41,528 bases of DNA, taken from the NCBI RefSeq assembly GCF_023897065.1, contig NZ_JAMHIV010000059.1, positions 1 through 41,528 of the forward strand. The letters run 5' to 3'. Positions 1-9,974 of this stretch are shown in pieces. The notes under the pieces are model-generated. The model searched no databases. It saw only the letters and a list, made by a program, of their open reading frames with translations, and was not told the DNA's origin. Each line of letters starts with the position of its first letter. The first letter of the stretch is position 1. The translations under genes and the position numbers were made by a program. The DNA is from Crossiella sp. SN42 (lineage in GTDB: Bacteria; Actinomycetota; Actinomycetes; Mycobacteriales; Pseudonocardiaceae).

Positions 1-1866
1 ACCCGCGGGCGCAAAGGCGGAGGCGGGGGAAGCGGGGGCGGGGGCGGTGGAGGCGGGGCCAGCGGGCGCAGGGGCAGGCCCGGCTGGAGCAAGGCCAGGC
101 CCGGCGGCGGCGGGGCCAGGCGTGGCGGCGGGGGCAAGTGTGGCGGCGGGGGCAGGCGTAGCGATTTCCGGGGCTAGGTCGGTGGTTTCCGGGGCTGGGA
201 CGGCGGTTTCCGGGGCTGAGGCGGCGGGCTCGGCGGCCGCGGACAGCGGACCGGCGGGCTCCGGAGCGGAGGTCGCCGGGGCTGCGGCGACCGGCGAGCG
301 GGTCTCGGCAACGAGGGGCTCGGCGACGGATGGTGCCGCGGCGGGCGTTCCCGGGATCGCGGGTTCTGCCGCCGCGGGCTCCTGTTCCGCCATGGGCGTC
401 GCCGGATCGACGGTCGGCTGCTCGGGCTCTGGATCGTCCACTTCGGACGGTTCGGGAGTCTGCTCCGCCTTGGTCGGCGGCGGTGCGGGGAAGCTCGGAA
501 CCGGCGGCGTCCCGCTCGCGGACAGCGTCACCTGATCCGCCGTCGGCACCCGGGAGACATCCAGGTCAGCCGCTGGAAGGTGGTCCTCCGGCTTCAGCTC
601 GGGCTCGACCGGTTCCGGGGGCGGCTCGGGGTCCGGGGTGTCCACTTCGGACTCGGCGTCCGGTTCGAGGCCGAGGGGTTTTTCCTGTTCCGGGGGCTCT
701 TCGCGGTCGAGCAGGCCGTGGCGGGCCAGGGGGCTGTCGGGGCCGGTCACAGCGGCTTCGACGCGTTCCGGCTCGGCCGGGGGTTGCTGGGGTTCGGCTC
801 GGGGCGCGATGGGGGCCGGGGTGGCGCCTGCCGGGGGCGCGGAGGCGGCCGGAAGCTGGGCCGCGGGCTGGGGGACGGCTTCCTGCGCCGGGGCGGGTTG
901 TTCGGCTGGGGGCGTCTCCTGCTTCGCGACGTCTTCCTGCTCGGCGTCCTCCTTCTTCTCCTCTTCAGGCTCCTTCTCCGGCTCCTCGGGCTTGGGCTCC
1001 TCGGGACGCGGCTCCGGCTCGGGTTCCGGTTCCGGTTCCGGCTCCACTTCCGGCTCAGGCTCCGGTTCCGGTTGCGGCTCCGGGGTTTCCACCACCGGCT
1101 CGGGGACGGCACCGGTCTCCACCTCCGGAGCCGCCGCCGACTGGTCGACCTCCGCCAGCAGCGCCAGCACCCGCCGGTACTCCGGGGACGGCAACCGGTT
1201 CTCCAGCCGCGCCAGCACCGTCTCCCGCAGCTCCGGCGTGAACCGGCCCAGCTGCGCGCGCACCCGCCCCGCCGCGTCCGTCGGGTCCCCGCGCAGGCTC
1301 CGCAGCACCGCCGCCACCAAGCGGTCCACCAGCGTCGCCGGGTCCAGCTGCTCGGTGCGCAGCTGGTCGGCGGTGACCGTGGCATACCGCATCCAGCCCG
1401 CCGCCCTGGACTTCTCCCTGACCTCACCGGGAGCTTCCGCCAGGGACTCGGCCTCGCGTTCGGCCGGTTGGTCCGGGGTGCTGACGGCGCCGGGATCGCG
1501 GCCCGCGGCCAGGTCGCCGAGGGGGTGCGGGGTCTGGATGGTGTGCAGGAGCTCGTGGGTGAGCAGGTGCCTGCCCTCGACGGTTTCCGGGCGGTAGCGG
1601 CCTTTGGCGAAGAAGATGTCCTGGCCGACGGTCACCGCCTCGGCCCCGACCAGCTCGGCGACCGTGGCGGCGTCGGTGTCGGTGTGCACCCGGACGCGGC
1701 TGAGGTCGTGGCCCAGGCGGGACTCCAGCTCTCGGCGCAGGGCCGGGTCGACCGGGTGGCCGGGTGCGGCGAGCACCTCGCGTAGCTCGCGGGGCACACG
1801 AGTGGCGGTGGCGTCCGGTTTCTTCCGCTCCGAGGGCTTGGGCCCGCGGTCCAGCGACCTGGTCAT
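1..1866 (-). CDS. eCIS-associated DUF4157 protein, partial (3' end outside window)
   Basis: The reading frame is open from the ATG at 1866 to the left edge (622 codons, no stop), so the C-terminus is missing. Residues about 30-112 fit the DUF4157 (eCIS core) domain: a helix rich in Leu/Arg, then RVRVHTD, GAEAVTVGQDIFF and THELLHTIQ, whose HELLH at residues 104-108 is a zinc-metalloprotease-like HExxH. After a helical stretch to about 250 the protein becomes low complexity: a Pro-Glu repeat (about 260-300), a Lys/Glu-rich part, then a long Pro/Ala-rich tail. DUF4157 proteins are a hallmark of extracellular contractile injection systems, often as cargo or cargo-linked proteins, but whether the HExxH is catalytic is not known. 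The ATG overlaps the stop of the 82-residue gene (ATGA), which fixes the start. Confidence 0.85.
   Translation of the reverse strand, partial: MTRSLDRGPKPSERKKPDATATRVPRELREVLAAPGHPVDPALRRELESRLGHDLSRVRVHTDTDAATVAELVGAEAVTVGQDIFFAKGRYRPETVEGRHLLTHELLHTIQTPHPLGDLAAGRDPGAVSTPDQPAEREAESLAEAPGEVREKSRAAGWMRYATVTADQLRTEQLDPATLVDRLVAAVLRSLRGDPTDAAGRVRAQLGRFTPELRETVLARLENRLPSPEYRRVLALLAEVDQSAAAPEVETGAVPEPVVETPEPQPEPEPEPEVEPEPEPEPEPEPRPEEPKPEEPEKEPEEEKKEDAEQEDVAKQETPPAEQPAPAQEAVPQPAAQLPAASAPPAGATPAPIAPRAEPQQPPAEPERVEAAVTGPDSPLARHGLLDREEPPEQEKPLGLEPDAESEVDTPDPEPPPEPVEPELKPEDHLPAADLDVSRVPTADQVTLSASGTPPVPSFPAPPPTKAEQTPEPSEVDDPEPEQPTVDPATPMAEQEPAAAEPAIPGTPAAAPSVAEPLVAETRSPVAAAPATSAPEPAGPLSAAAEPAASAPETAVPAPETTDLAPEIATPAPAATLAPAATPGPAAAGPGLAPAGPAPAPAGPASTAPAPASPASAFAPAG
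165..217 (-). repeat. 21-bp tandem repeat inside the DUF4157 gene
   Basis: TTTCCGGGGCT occurs at 165, 186 and 207, exactly 21 bp apart. On the minus strand it encodes a seven-residue repeat of the type PAPETxx in the Ala/Pro-rich tail. A separate Pro-Glu dipeptide repeat is encoded around 985-1085. Both look like extended linkers rather than folded domains. Confidence 0.7.
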
Positions 1867-2101
1867 GGGGCCGCCTCGATTAGTCCACTGTGGACTGCTC
1901 TGGCCAGCGCCTGGCCCAGCCCGCGGGCGGACCTGGTGGGCGGCAGCGGCGGCACCCCGCCCACCAGGTCGATCTCCCGGCCGGTGAACCGGACGGGATG
2001 TTCGGTGAGCAGCCTGGTCAGCTCGCGCTGGAAGGACTCGGCGACCCGCTCGGTGTCCACCCGGCCGAAGCCGGTGAAGGACAGCTCGCCGATCTCGATG
2101 T

Positions 2102-2111
<10 letters not shown>
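1863..2111 (-). CDS. Small uncharacterised eCIS-operon protein (82 aa)
   Basis: I do not recognise a named family. The 82-residue product starts MGVNIEIGEL, has a helical middle with alternating Arg/Glu and Leu (AESFQRELTRLL), and ends in a Gly/Ala-rich helix. The ATG at 2111 lies inside the last codons of the ATPase gene (10-nt overlap), and its stop overlaps the ATG of the DUF4157 gene by 4 nt. This double overlap supports it as a real, translationally coupled gene. Position between the Pvc15-like ATPase and the DUF4157 protein suggests a role in loading or capping the particle, or as a chaperone for the DUF4157 protein; that is inference from context only. Confidence 0.75.
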
Positions 2112-3991
<1,880 letters not shown>

Positions 3992-4008
3992 CCGCCGACC
4001 CCCTCTCC

Positions 4009-5223
4009 TCAGCCGGTGATCTCCACGCTCGGTCCGGTGAACGCGCCGTCGGCGAACTCCAGCGGGCTCTGCGCGCCGTCCACCTGCACCCGCACCAGGT
4101 AGCGGCCCGGCGCCACCTCGTTGATCGGCACGGTGAACTCGTGCCCCGGCGCACTGCCGCTGAACAGCGGGAACGGCGCGGTGAACTGGTAGCCGCCCGC
4201 GTCGCTGCCGTCCAGCAGCAGCACCGCGCGCTGCTCCGGCCGCACCGGCAGGTCCACCCGGACCCGCACCTCACCCGGTTGCTGTTCCGCGCGCACCACC
4301 TTGGGCCTGCGCACGTACGGCGCGGCGTTGGACTCCAGCAGCGGCCTCGGCTCGCCTGCCGGATCGAGCTGGACCGGGTAGCGCAGCTGCACGGTGTGCA
4401 CGCCAGGCGGCAGGTTCGCCGGCTGGCCCAGCACCACCTGGGCCTCGGCGATCCGGCGCACCGGCGCGGGCAGCCCGCCGACCAGCGCCACCGGGTCGGG
4501 ACGGCCCAGGTTGAGGCCGGTCAGCACCAGGTCCCGGTCGCCGGTGATCGGCGCGGTGTCCGGCTGGGCGCCCGGCGCGGCCCCGGCCGGCAGCGAGAGC
4601 ACCTGCTCGATCACCGGCCGCACGAACGGCTCGACCTGGATGTGCCTGCGCAGCACCGGTTTCCCGGTCTGCGGAACGCTGCGCCCGTCCACCAGCACCA
4701 CCGAGGCCAGGTAGTACAGCGAGAGCGCGTACGGGGTCTGGAACAACATCGACCACAACTTCGACTGATCGTCCAGGTCCAGCTGGGCCGGGGTGAAGCG
4801 CACCTTGTGCGGCGCGGCGGCCAGGTCGCTGCCCGCCAGGTGCGGGTGGAACAGCGCGGCGTCCTCGATGTCCTTGCGGGACAGGATCGGCCCCTCGTGC
4901 AGCGCGCGCACCACGCTGCCCAGCAACCGCTGCGGCAGCGAACTGGCCTCCTCGCCGTGGAAGCTGACCAGGTAGTGCAGGTCGAGCGCGGCCTGTGGCC
5001 TGCGCAACACCGCGCCGTCCGGGTCCCTGGTGGGCGCGTCCGCGTTGCGCAGCGAGCCGTTCGGCGTGACCTGGTACAGGAAGACCGAGATCAGCGGGTC
5101 CGACGGCGGCTCGGTGGGCGGCTTCCGCGGATGCACGTTGACCGCGACGTCGATGTCCAGCGAGCGGGCCAGGTAGGCGCACAGCGCGTGCGTGACGTGC
5201 GCGACGGCGAGGGTGTTGCTCAT
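4009..5223 (-). CDS. DUF4255 protein, Pvc16-like tail terminator
   Basis: The 404-residue product starts MSNTLAVAHVTHALCAYLA and contains the DUF4255 signature region (DPLISVFLYQVTPNGSLRN, then LDLHYLVSFHG and LGSVVRALHEGPIL) within the first 180 residues. DUF4255 proteins correspond to Pvc16/Afp16, which cap the membrane-distal end of the tube and sheath. The C-terminal half (about 220-404) is beta-rich with two repeated sections resembling IPT/Ig-like folds (LVLTGLNLGRPDPVALVGG), a common extension in actinobacterial members. The ATG overlaps the stop of the upstream gene by 4 nt (ATGA). Confidence 0.88.
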   Translation of the reverse strand: MSNTLAVAHVTHALCAYLARSLDIDVAVNVHPRKPPTEPPSDPLISVFLYQVTPNGSLRNADAPTRDPDGAVLRRPQAALDLHYLVSFHGEEASSLPQRLLGSVVRALHEGPILSRKDIEDAALFHPHLAGSDLAAAPHKVRFTPAQLDLDDQSKLWSMLFQTPYALSLYYLASVVLVDGRSVPQTGKPVLRRHIQVEPFVRPVIEQVLSLPAGAAPGAQPDTAPITGDRDLVLTGLNLGRPDPVALVGGLPAPVRRIAEAQVVLGQPANLPPGVHTVQLRYPVQLDPAGEPRPLLESNAAPYVRRPKVVRAEQQPGEVRVRVDLPVRPEQRAVLLLDGSDAGGYQFTAPFPLFSGSAPGHEFTVPINEVAPGRYLVRVQVDGAQSPLEFADGAFTGPSVEITG

Positions 5224-5903
5224 CGGTCACCGCCGAGGTACTCGGCCAGGCCGACCGCCGGTTCCGCCCGCCGGGGCTGCTCCCGTTGCCGCGCCGGGGT
5301 TTCCGGCAGCGCGGCGGTGACCTCGACCCGGCCGATGGTGACCGTCACCGACGGCGCGGCCGGTTCCGGCGCGCGCCCCCGGCGGGAGGTCACCGCGGCC
5401 CGGAGCCGGGGTCCGGGCCGCGGTGGGGCTGCGGGGCCGGCCGACGCGGCTGGGGATTCCACATCGGCCGGCCCGTGGACAGGAGCGGCGGTAACCGGGA
5501 TCCGCCGCTCCGTGATGGTCTTCTCGTGCACAGAACGGATCTCGTGGCGCACCGGTTCAACCACGGTGCGCACCGGCGGCAGCGCCGGCGTCGGCACCGG
5601 CCCGGCCCCGGCGGACGCGGTCGCCGACGGGCCTGCCGTCGGCGAGTGCGCCGGAACCGGTTCCGCCGAGGGTGCGGCGGCCGGTGGTGGGACGGCGCTC
5701 GGCGCTGCCGCCGGGCTCCCCGGGCCTACGACGCCCGGGGTGGTGGCCCGCGGCGGCTCGGCGGAGCCGGGTTCCGCCGCCGCGGGTTCACCGCGTTCGA
5801 ACAGCTGGGCCAGCCGGGGTCGCACCGGCGTGGCGTCGGTGGGCAGGCCCGCGCCGGGCAGGCAGCGGGCGAGCAGGCGGTCGAGGAAGTCGGGCTCACT
5901 CAT
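5220..5903 (-). CDS. Pro/Ala-rich eCIS protein with C-terminal IGRVEV motif
   Basis: The 227-residue protein has a short N-terminal helix (MSEPDFLDRLLARCLPG), a long Pro/Ala/Thr-rich disordered middle, and a short beta motif near the C-terminus (PSVTVTIGRVEVTAALPE) before a final AEYLGG segment. Small proteins with a terminal I-G-R-V-E-V-type strand occur next to Pvc16-like genes in many contractile injection clusters; I know no assigned function. Its start ATG lies 8 nt inside the upstream gene and its stop overlaps the DUF4255 start, so all three are coupled. The layout, two short conserved ends joined by a flexible linker, suggests a tether or adaptor (inference). Confidence 0.75.
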   Translation of the reverse strand: MSEPDFLDRLLARCLPGAGLPTDATPVRPRLAQLFERGEPAAAEPGSAEPPRATTPGVVGPGSPAAAPSAVPPPAAAPSAEPVPAHSPTAGPSATASAGAGPVPTPALPPVRTVVEPVRHEIRSVHEKTITERRIPVTAAPVHGPADVESPAASAGPAAPPRPGPRLRAAVTSRRGRAPEPAAPSVTVTIGRVEVTAALPETPARQREQPRRAEPAVGLAEYLGGDR

Positions 5904-6615
5904 GGCCCACCAGCTCCAGGTAGTGGCGGCGGCGGGCCGGGCTCAGCGCGAGCACCTCCGGCTCGGTCCAGCCGTAGGCGCAGGCCAGCGCGTGCACCTC
6001 CAGGAGCAGGCCGCGGGCCCAGGAGTCCAGCTCGGCCCACAGGTAGCCGGCGATGTCCAGCAGCGCCCTGGCCCGGCTGCCGCAGGCCACACACGGCACG
6101 TCCAGCAGCACCTCGGCGGCCGGGTCCAGCTCGGCGGCGGCCGAGGCCACCGCGGCCCGCGCCGGCGGCGGCAGCTCGTCCGCGCCAACCGGTTTCCCGT
6201 TGTGGGTGGCGATCAGCACGATCCGGCGCAGCAGCTCCCCGCGCACGTCCCGGCCCGCCTGCCCCGCGGCCAGCACGTCGGCGGGCGTGGGTGGCCGCAC
6301 CCGCACCCGGTAACCGCCGTGTTCCACCCAGACCGGTTCAGCGGCCGGGTCGATGGCCAGCACCGCGCCCGCGGTGAAGTCGAACTCCAGCTCCTCGGCG
6401 CAGCCCGGGCAGCACAGCCGTCCGTTGAGCCGGTCGCCGAAGAGCTCGCGGCGCAGGCCGAACAGCTCCCGGTCCCGCTGCCCGACCGGCACGCCGAGCA
6501 GCTCCTCCGCACCGGCAGCCGGGCGGGCCATCCGGTGCAGCAGCAGCGCCCGCTGGGTGTGCCCGGACGGCAGTCCGTGCTCCCAGGCCGCCAGCAGCTC
6601 GCTCGCCGAGGTCAT
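5896..6615 (-). CDS. Zinc-ribbon baseplate-like eCIS protein
   Basis: The 239-residue protein has two CxxC pairs, CPGC near residue 70 and CVAC near residue 175, consistent with a zinc ribbon split by an inserted region. The N-terminus (ASELLAAWEHGL) and the LLxxVPVGQRDREL segment resemble phage T4 gp26-like baseplate-hub assembly proteins found after the tube gene in contractile systems; this match is from memory of the family and moderate. The C-terminal helix ends with an Arg-rich SPARRRHYLELVG. It follows the tube gene by 4 nt and overlaps the next gene by 8 nt. Confidence 0.7.
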   Translation of the reverse strand: MTSASELLAAWEHGLPSGHTQRALLLHRMARPAAGAEELLGVPVGQRDRELFGLRRELFGDRLNGRLCCPGCAEELEFDFTAGAVLAIDPAAEPVWVEHGGYRVRVRPPTPADVLAAGQAGRDVRGELLRRIVLIATHNGKPVGADELPPPARAAVASAAAELDPAAEVLLDVPCVACGSRARALLDIAGYLWAELDSWARGLLLEVHALACAYGWTEPEVLALSPARRRHYLELVGHE

Positions 6616-6619
6616 CGGA

Positions 6620-7144
6620 TCAGGCCGGGTTGCTGAGCGAGGGTTCCTCGGGCTCGGCGACCTCGTAGTCCCGTTCCCAGCCCTCGCACTCCAGCTTCAG
6701 GCTCTGGATGGCCACCGCGTTGGCGTTCGCGTCCAGCTCGCCCAGCACCTGGTACTCACTCGGCCACGCCCGGTAGACCTTGTACGCCAAGGCCACCTGA
6801 CCTGCCTCGTTGAGCACCTGGATGACGATGTCCTTGCGGAAGTCGCGCAGTGAGACCTCCGCGCCCCTGCCCTGGCCGACCAGCCAGACCTTGTTCGCCC
6901 AGCGGTCGAAGTCCGGGTCGTGGGTGACCCCGCGCTCCAGGGTGATCGCCTCGAACTCGGTGCGGCCCGCGGACTTGCGCGGTGAGCTGGCGTCGCCGCC
7001 GCTGCGGTGCTTGACCACCTCGGTGGTGCGCTTGAGCGGGCTGATCTTGGACACGCCTGCCACCACGCGGCCGTCGCAGACCACCAGGAACTTGAAGTTC
7101 TTGTACGGGTCGAACCGCTGTGGGTTGACGGTGAACTCGGCCAT
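6620..7144 (-). CDS. eCIS inner tube protein (T4 gp19/Pvc1-like)
   Basis: The 174-residue product starts MAEFTVNPQRFDPYKNFKF and carries the tube-family sequence VVAGVSKISPLKRTTEVV, the GVTHDPDFDRWANKV segment and the WPSEYQVLGELDANANAVAIQSL strand region. The family (T4 gp19-like, about 140-180 residues) forms stacked hexameric rings inside the sheath. The ATG at 7144 lies 2 nt after the sheath stop, fixing this start; upstream in-frame codons belong to the sheath gene read in another frame. Only one tube gene lies between sheath and baseplate-like gene here, whereas several eCIS clusters carry two or more tube paralogues. Confidence 0.92.
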   Translation of the reverse strand: MAEFTVNPQRFDPYKNFKFLVVCDGRVVAGVSKISPLKRTTEVVKHRSGGDASSPRKSAGRTEFEAITLERGVTHDPDFDRWANKVWLVGQGRGAEVSLRDFRKDIVIQVLNEAGQVALAYKVYRAWPSEYQVLGELDANANAVAIQSLKLECEGWERDYEVAEPEEPSLSNPA

Positions 7145-7146
7145 CC

Positions 7147-9039
7147 CTACACCTCGATCTGTCCGGCGAGCTGTTCGATCTTGATGATCACGAACTCCGC
7201 CGGTTTCAACGGGGCGAAGCCGACCAGGACATTCACCACGCCGCTGTTGATGTCGTTCTGCGTCGTGGTGTCCTTGTCGCATTTCACGAAGTAGGCATCC
7301 CGGGCCGAGGTGCCCTGGAATGCGCTGCGCTCGAACAGCGAGTGCATGAATGCGCCGACATTCAGCCGAATTTGCGCCCACAAGCGTTCGTCGTTGGGTT
7401 CGAAAACGACCCACTTCGTGCCGCGGTAGAGACTTTCCTCGATCATCAGCGCGGTGCGCCGGACCGGCACGTACTTCCACTGCGAGGCGATCGCGTCCGC
7501 CCCGTCCAGGGTGCGCGCGCCCCAGACCACCGGGCCGATCACCGGGAAGGACCGCACGCAGTTCACCGCGAGCGGGTTGAGCAGGCCGTTCTCCGGATCG
7601 GTCATCGGCACGGTCAGGCCCTGCACCGCGCTGAGCCTGGTCTCGGTGCCCGCGGGCGCCTTCCACACGCCGCGTTCGGCGTCGGTGCGGGCCATCACCC
7701 CGGCGACCGCGCCGGAGGGCGGGAACGCGCGCAGCCTGCCGCTGAGCGGGTCGAGCAGCTGGAGGCGGGGGAAGTAGAGCGCGGCGTGGTCGCTGCGGAT
7801 CGAGCCGAGGCGGTGCAGGTTCGCCCGCACGTCGTCCACACTCCGCCACGCCGCCGGGCTGTCCACCAGCAGGAACATCCGTTTGGTCCGGCACAGCCTG
7901 CTGGCGTGGCCGAGCACGTCGACCATCCGGGTCAGGCCGGTGTCGCCGGGCAGCGCGGCCGCCTCGGGCAGCGCGAGCAGACCCACGTCCTCGATGTCGC
8001 GCAGCGCGTATAGCCCGGTCTTGGCGCCCTCGTTGCCGATCAGCTCGGTGTGTCCGGGCAGGTCGCCGTCGCCGCCGGGGGTGCCGGGCGCCTGGCTCTC
8101 GTTCTCCGCGCCACCGAAGGCGTAGGCGGTGACGTTGCGCCCGCCGCCGAAGCCGAGGTTGTTGCCCACCGCGCCTTCCAGCTTGAGCACCACACCCGCG
8201 TCAGCCGCGCCGGAGACGACCTGCAGGCGCTGCCCGCGCACGGTGACCGTGGCCGCGCCGAAGGTCCGCTCACCAGGCGCGTCCGGCAGCGTGCGCAGCC
8301 GGTTCTCCAGCAGCAGCGCCAGCTCGATCAGGTTGGCGGGCTTGGGATCGCCCTGTTTAACCAGGGTCAGCTTGTGCACCGTCGACCCGCCGAGCACCGA
8401 GACCTCCAGCTCGCCGGAGGGGTCGGGCGGCCCGTCGGGGAACTTCGCCGAGGAGGTGCCGACCTGGTCCGGCCGCTGACCGGCCGCCGGGCTGCCCTCG
8501 ACGGTGACCGTGACCAGCCGCGAGCTGCCGTTGACCACCTCGGCCACGTGCCGCTCGTGCTCGGCGTCCATGGACAGGTCGGTGAAGGACTCCCGCTGCC
8601 CGCTGGGGTGGGACAGGTGCAGGTTGAAGGTGGCATCCGGCGTCGGGGTGCCGTGGTCAACAGCGACGCGGAGCCCGTTTCCCCAGGTCCCGGGCTCGCG
8701 GGCGCGCAAGGTCAGCACGTGCTTCTTGCCGCCCTCGCCGCGGTTGTAGATCCCGGCGGTGGCGTGCTCGGCGCCCTTGGCGACCCGGACGACCACGGCG
8801 GTGCTGCCACCGTTGAGGAAGAACTGCTGCACCGCGTAGCTGACCGCGCTGGCGCCGGCCAGGCCGCCGAACCGGCGCTCGAAGCCGGCGAAGCTGGTGA
8901 TCGTGACGGCCTCGTTGACCGGGCCGCGGCTGGTGTAGCCGACGAAGGCGGTCACCGAGGTCGACACCGCGGTGACCGTGCGGACGCGGCTGGGCAGCTC
9001 CTCGATGTAGACGCCTGGATAGGTCGGCGTGACGGGCAT
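7147..9039 (-). CDS. eCIS contractile sheath protein (Pvc2-like)
   Basis: The 630-residue protein begins MPVTPTYPGVYIEELPSR, the typical N-terminus of phage tail sheath subunits, followed by TAFVGYTSRGPVNEAVTITS. The C-terminal 120 residues hold the conserved sheath core: NPLAVNCVRSFPVIGPVVWG, ARTLDGADAIASQWKYVPVRR and a final helix-strand ending in GQIEV. The large middle region (about 170-350) is the variable outer domain. Sheath subunits stack around the tube and contract to drive it through a target membrane. The ATG at 9039 has a strong GGAGGT 4 nt upstream. It is the first gene of the operon in this window. Confidence 0.93.
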   Translation of the reverse strand: MPVTPTYPGVYIEELPSRVRTVTAVSTSVTAFVGYTSRGPVNEAVTITSFAGFERRFGGLAGASAVSYAVQQFFLNGGSTAVVVRVAKGAEHATAGIYNRGEGGKKHVLTLRAREPGTWGNGLRVAVDHGTPTPDATFNLHLSHPSGQRESFTDLSMDAEHERHVAEVVNGSSRLVTVTVEGSPAAGQRPDQVGTSSAKFPDGPPDPSGELEVSVLGGSTVHKLTLVKQGDPKPANLIELALLLENRLRTLPDAPGERTFGAATVTVRGQRLQVVSGAADAGVVLKLEGAVGNNLGFGGGRNVTAYAFGGAENESQAPGTPGGDGDLPGHTELIGNEGAKTGLYALRDIEDVGLLALPEAAALPGDTGLTRMVDVLGHASRLCRTKRMFLLVDSPAAWRSVDDVRANLHRLGSIRSDHAALYFPRLQLLDPLSGRLRAFPPSGAVAGVMARTDAERGVWKAPAGTETRLSAVQGLTVPMTDPENGLLNPLAVNCVRSFPVIGPVVWGARTLDGADAIASQWKYVPVRRTALMIEESLYRGTKWVVFEPNDERLWAQIRLNVGAFMHSLFERSAFQGTSARDAYFVKCDKDTTTQNDINSGVVNVLVGFAPLKPAEFVIIKIEQLAGQIEV

Positions 9040-9121
9040 GCCACCTCCATTCCTCGAAACAGCGGCGTTCAAGGAAAAGAGCACATGCCGAAACAAGGCC
9101 CCCAGAAACCACGGCGAAAAC

Positions 9122-9146
9122 GATCAACAGCACATCGCGATTGATC
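9122..9146. promoter_or_regulatory. Inverted repeat upstream of the eCIS operon
   Basis: GATCAA at 9122-9127 and TTGATC at 9141-9146 form 6-bp arms 13 nt apart, 83 nt before the sheath start. With flanking C/G the arms extend to 7 bp. It could be an operator for the eCIS operon; there is no direct evidence. Confidence 0.3.
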
Positions 9147-9328
9147 GCCTCAGCACGTGGAACGCGTCGGGATCCCCACCCCTTTTCCCCTCACACAACG
9201 GCCACACAAGGACCGTGGCCCAGTTTTGTGCCGCCCGCGGACGGGTGTCAACCGGTTCTGTGCTTATGCTGCCCGGAAGACCCGAGGATGACTCGAACGG
9301 CCCAACCGCGGCCATTTGGCCCATTCCC

Positions 9329-9358
9329 GGTAACTTAATCAAGTAAGTCCAGGTAACC
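9329..9358. promoter_or_regulatory. Dyad ACTTAATCAAGT within GGTAAC direct repeats
   Basis: In an AT-richer island of the 476-bp divergent spacer (9040-9515), ACTT-AATC-AAGT (9333-9344) forms a short dyad flanked by GGTAAC at 9329 and GGTAACC at 9352. The rest of the spacer shows no convincing gene; short frames across it lack coding character. It probably holds the promoters of both divergent units. Confidence 0.3.
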
Positions 9359-9467
9359 GATCTTGGGGTGAATACGGGGAATTCCCGGAGGTCCACGCCG
9401 GACCGAAGAGCGCACCGCCGACCGGCCACACCGATCCTGACCCAGGCACCGCCCACCGACGACCCAG

Positions 9468-9496
9468 TTGCGCTTGCTTCGCCTGTTGCGGATAAT
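9468..9496 (+). promoter_or_regulatory. Candidate promoter of the HTH antitoxin gene
   Basis: TTGCGC (9468-9473) and GATAAT (9491-9496) are separated by 17 nt. A start of transcription near 9503 would leave a short leader holding the GGAGG ribosome binding site before the ATG at 9516. Confidence 0.4.
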
Positions 9497-9515
9497 TCGT
9501 TTAGCGGAGGTGCCC

Positions 9516-9974
9516 ATGACAACACTGCTGAACGACCAGGTCCAGCCCGGTGAGGACGACGTCCGCACCGCCGACGTCGCCCTGGCCCGGGTCACCGACT
9601 ACCTGACCCGGCACCCGGACGGCCCGAGGGAGGTCCGCCTGCGGGTGGCCGAGGACGGCGAGGAGCTCGTCGTGCCCCGCGGCGCGGTCGAGCTGTTCGC
9701 CCGCATCCTGGCGCACATGGCCGCCGGCCAGGGCGTTTCCGTGGTGCCCACCAACGCCGAGCTCACCACCCAGCAGGCCGCCGACCTGCTGAACGTGTCC
9801 CGCCCGTACCTGATCGGCCTGCTCGACGCCGGCGAGATCGACTACCGCAAGGTGGGCAAGCACCGCCGGATCCGGGTCACCTCACTGCTGGCCTACCTGC
9901 GCCGCGATGACCAACGTCGACGCGAGGCAGCCGACGAGCTGACCGCGTTGACCCAGGAGATGGGTCTGACCTGA
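9516..9974 (+). CDS. Excisionase-type HTH antitoxin (partner of PIN toxin)
   Basis: The 152-residue protein has a helix-turn-helix of the excisionase/MerR-like HTH_17 type at about residues 88-140 (ELTTQQAADLLNVSRPYLI, then KVGKHRRIRVTSLLAYLRR). The N-terminal half is an unrelated-looking dimerisation-type domain with a strand-rich VRLRVAEDGEELVVP segment. In actinobacteria such proteins usually sit directly before a PIN-domain ribonuclease and act as its antitoxin and autorepressor. Here only a stub of the toxin remains (9975 onwards). The ATG at 9516 follows GGAGG by 5 nt; an upstream in-frame ATG at 9468 lies in the promoter and lacks a ribosome site. Confidence 0.85.
   Translation: MTTLLNDQVQPGEDDVRTADVALARVTDYLTRHPDGPREVRLRVAEDGEELVVPRGAVELFARILAHMAAGQGVSVVPTNAELTTQQAADLLNVSRPYLIGLLDAGEIDYRKVGKHRRIRVTSLLAYLRRDDQRRREAADELTALTQEMGLT

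Noticed and set aside
580-1785. Long plus-strand frame opposite the DUF4157 gene
   Set aside because: It is the mirror of the Pro/Glu and Pro/Ala codons of the minus-strand gene, which has the HELLH domain and coupled start.
9124-9525. Minus-strand frame of 133 residues in the eCIS/antitoxin spacer
   Set aside because: It covers the candidate promoter and AT-rich dyads, has no ribosome site and its amino-acid make-up lacks coding character.
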